Shown here piece after piece: positions 63,485 through 64,000 of a stretch of 64,000 nt of DNA; the stretch's first letter is position 1; each line of letters starts with the position of its first letter. The notes below the pieces were generated by a model. It saw nothing but the letters and a program-made list of their open reading frames with translations, was not told the DNA's origin and did no database searches. This stretch comes from Rhodococcus tukisamuensis NBRC 100609 (lineage in GTDB: Bacteria > Actinomycetota > Actinomycetes > Mycobacteriales > Mycobacteriaceae), in contig NZ_BCXG01000023.1 in the NCBI RefSeq assembly GCF_001894985.1, positions 1 to 64,000 on the forward strand. The letters are read 5' to 3'. The translations under genes were made by a program, and so were the position numbers.

Positions 63485-63515
63485 ACGACTCCGCACGGAA
63501 GGTGCGGCACTCGGG

Positions 63516-64000
63516 TCAGTCCTTCAGGACCACCACGCGGCGCGACGGCTCCGCGCCCTCGCTCTCGCTGGAGACGCCGTCGATCTTCGCGACCGCGTCG
63601 TGCACGATCTTGCGCTCGAACGGCGTCATCGGGGTGAGCGACTCCGGCTCGCCGGACTCGAGCACCCGCTTCGCCGCGGCCACGCCGATCTCGGTGAGCT
63701 CTGCACGCCGACCCGCGCGCCAGCCGGCCACGTCGAGCATCAGCCGACTGCGCTCGCCGGTCGCCTGCTGCACCGCCAGCCGGGTCAGTTCCTGGAGCGC
63801 GTCGAGCACCTCGCCCTTGCGGCCGACGAGCTTCGCGAGGTCCTCGCCGCCGTCGATGCTGACGACCGCGCGGTCGCCCTCGACATCGAGGTCGATGTCG
63901 CCGTCGAAGTCCAGCACGTCGAGCAACTGCTCGAGGTAGTCGCCGGCGATCTCGCCCTCTTCGATCAGCGCGTCCTCGGGATCCAAGTCGTCAGCCTCGG
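63516..64000 (-). CDS. jag: Jag family RNA-binding protein (partial, 5' end outside window)
   Basis: The C-terminal 160 or so residues of Jag/KhpB. A KH-type domain (LVGRKGEVLDALQELTRLAV) is followed by the R3H domain with MTPFERKIVHDAV. The reading stays open to the window edge, so the N-terminus is missing; an internal TTG at 63986 is not taken as the start. Jag is normally co-transcribed with yidC, rnpA and rpmH next to dnaA. It acts with KhpA in RNA-based control of cell elongation. Confidence 0.9.
   Translation of the reverse strand, partial: EADDLDPEDALIEEGEIAGDYLEQLLDVLDFDGDIDLDVEGDRAVVSIDGGEDLAKLVGRKGEVLDALQELTRLAVQQATGERSRLMLDVAGWRAGRRAELTEIGVAAAKRVLESGEPESLTPMTPFERKIVHDAVAKIDGVSSESEGAEPSRRVVVLKD

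Larger units (their letters stand above)
59534..63515. other. About 4 kb without a recognisable gene, parS-rich
   Basis: Between the rsmG start and the jag end, every strand and frame gives long but low-complexity Arg/Pro/Gly/Ala-rich readings without ribosome binding sites, domains or family resemblance. That is what random high-GC DNA produces. The stretch contains four parS-like sites and one half-site (a fifth full site lies just inside rsmG), a 22-bp inverted repeat, a 28-bp direct repeat, an 89-bp duplication and short tandem arrays. In relatives this gap is usually short. I interpret it as a partition (centromere) region. Confidence 0.75.

Noticed and set aside
1-64000. tRNA, rRNA, insertion sequences or prophage genes
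   Set aside because: I saw no cloverleaf-like tRNA segments, rRNA sequence, transposase motifs or phage structural genes. A dedicated search would be needed to exclude small RNAs.

Overview
This is high-GC actinobacterial DNA, most likely from a Rhodococcus- or Nocardia-like member of the Mycobacteriales. The evidence is gene order: the right part (about 38.9-64 kb) follows the order next to the mycobacterial replication origin: cca/pcnA, mutT4, a DUF6049 membrane protein, murJ fused to a pseudokinase, sigM and its anti-sigma factor, trxB, trxA, cwlM, a GNAT gene, parB, parA, rsmG and jag. leuS, yqgE and an MFS gene near 14-33 kb are also conserved neighbours of that region. jag runs off the right edge, so rnpA, dnaA and oriC should lie just beyond it. 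The genus is an inference.

Region by region: (1) 0-12.6 kb is a steroid-ring degradation cluster: kstD, two ketosteroid isomerase-like genes, an acyl-CoA ligase, an HsaB-like flavin reductase, PadR and IclR regulators, an HSL-type esterase, and an apparent kshA-hsaA-hsaC operon. It lacks hsaD and later genes. A KstR-type operator precedes one isomerase gene, and a different 18-bp palindrome recurs at other cluster promoters. (2) 12.7-25 kb holds a secreted lipase, leuS, two small membrane proteins, a coniferyl-type aldehyde dehydrogenase with an NDMA/mycofactocin-type alcohol dehydrogenase, a LysR gene, a BASS transporter and a secreted HNH nuclease. (3) 25-29.8 kb carries sigL-rslA followed on the same strand by three translationally coupled genes: a ThDP enzyme, an SRPBCC-like protein and a KAS III-like enzyme. 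This looks like an undescribed small biosynthetic operon. (4) 29.8-39.8 kb contains yqgE, TetR/epimerase with twin operators, MFS, DUF418, a WhiB gene, a 29-residue peptide with a near-perfect Shine-Dalgarno sequence, a secreted DUF4185 protein and a hydrolase. (5) 39.8-59.5 kb is the conserved cell-envelope, redox and chromosome-partition block.

The most unusual stretch is 59.5-63.5 kb between rsmG and jag. About 4 kb shows no recognisable gene. It and its borders carry one perfect parS, five 13/14 parS-like sites and one half-site. It also contains a 22-bp perfect inverted repeat, a 28-bp direct repeat, an approximately 89-bp tandem duplication and several short tandem arrays. I read it as an expanded ParB-loading (centromere) region beside the origin. 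No rRNA, tRNA, CRISPR array, insertion sequence or prophage was recognised.
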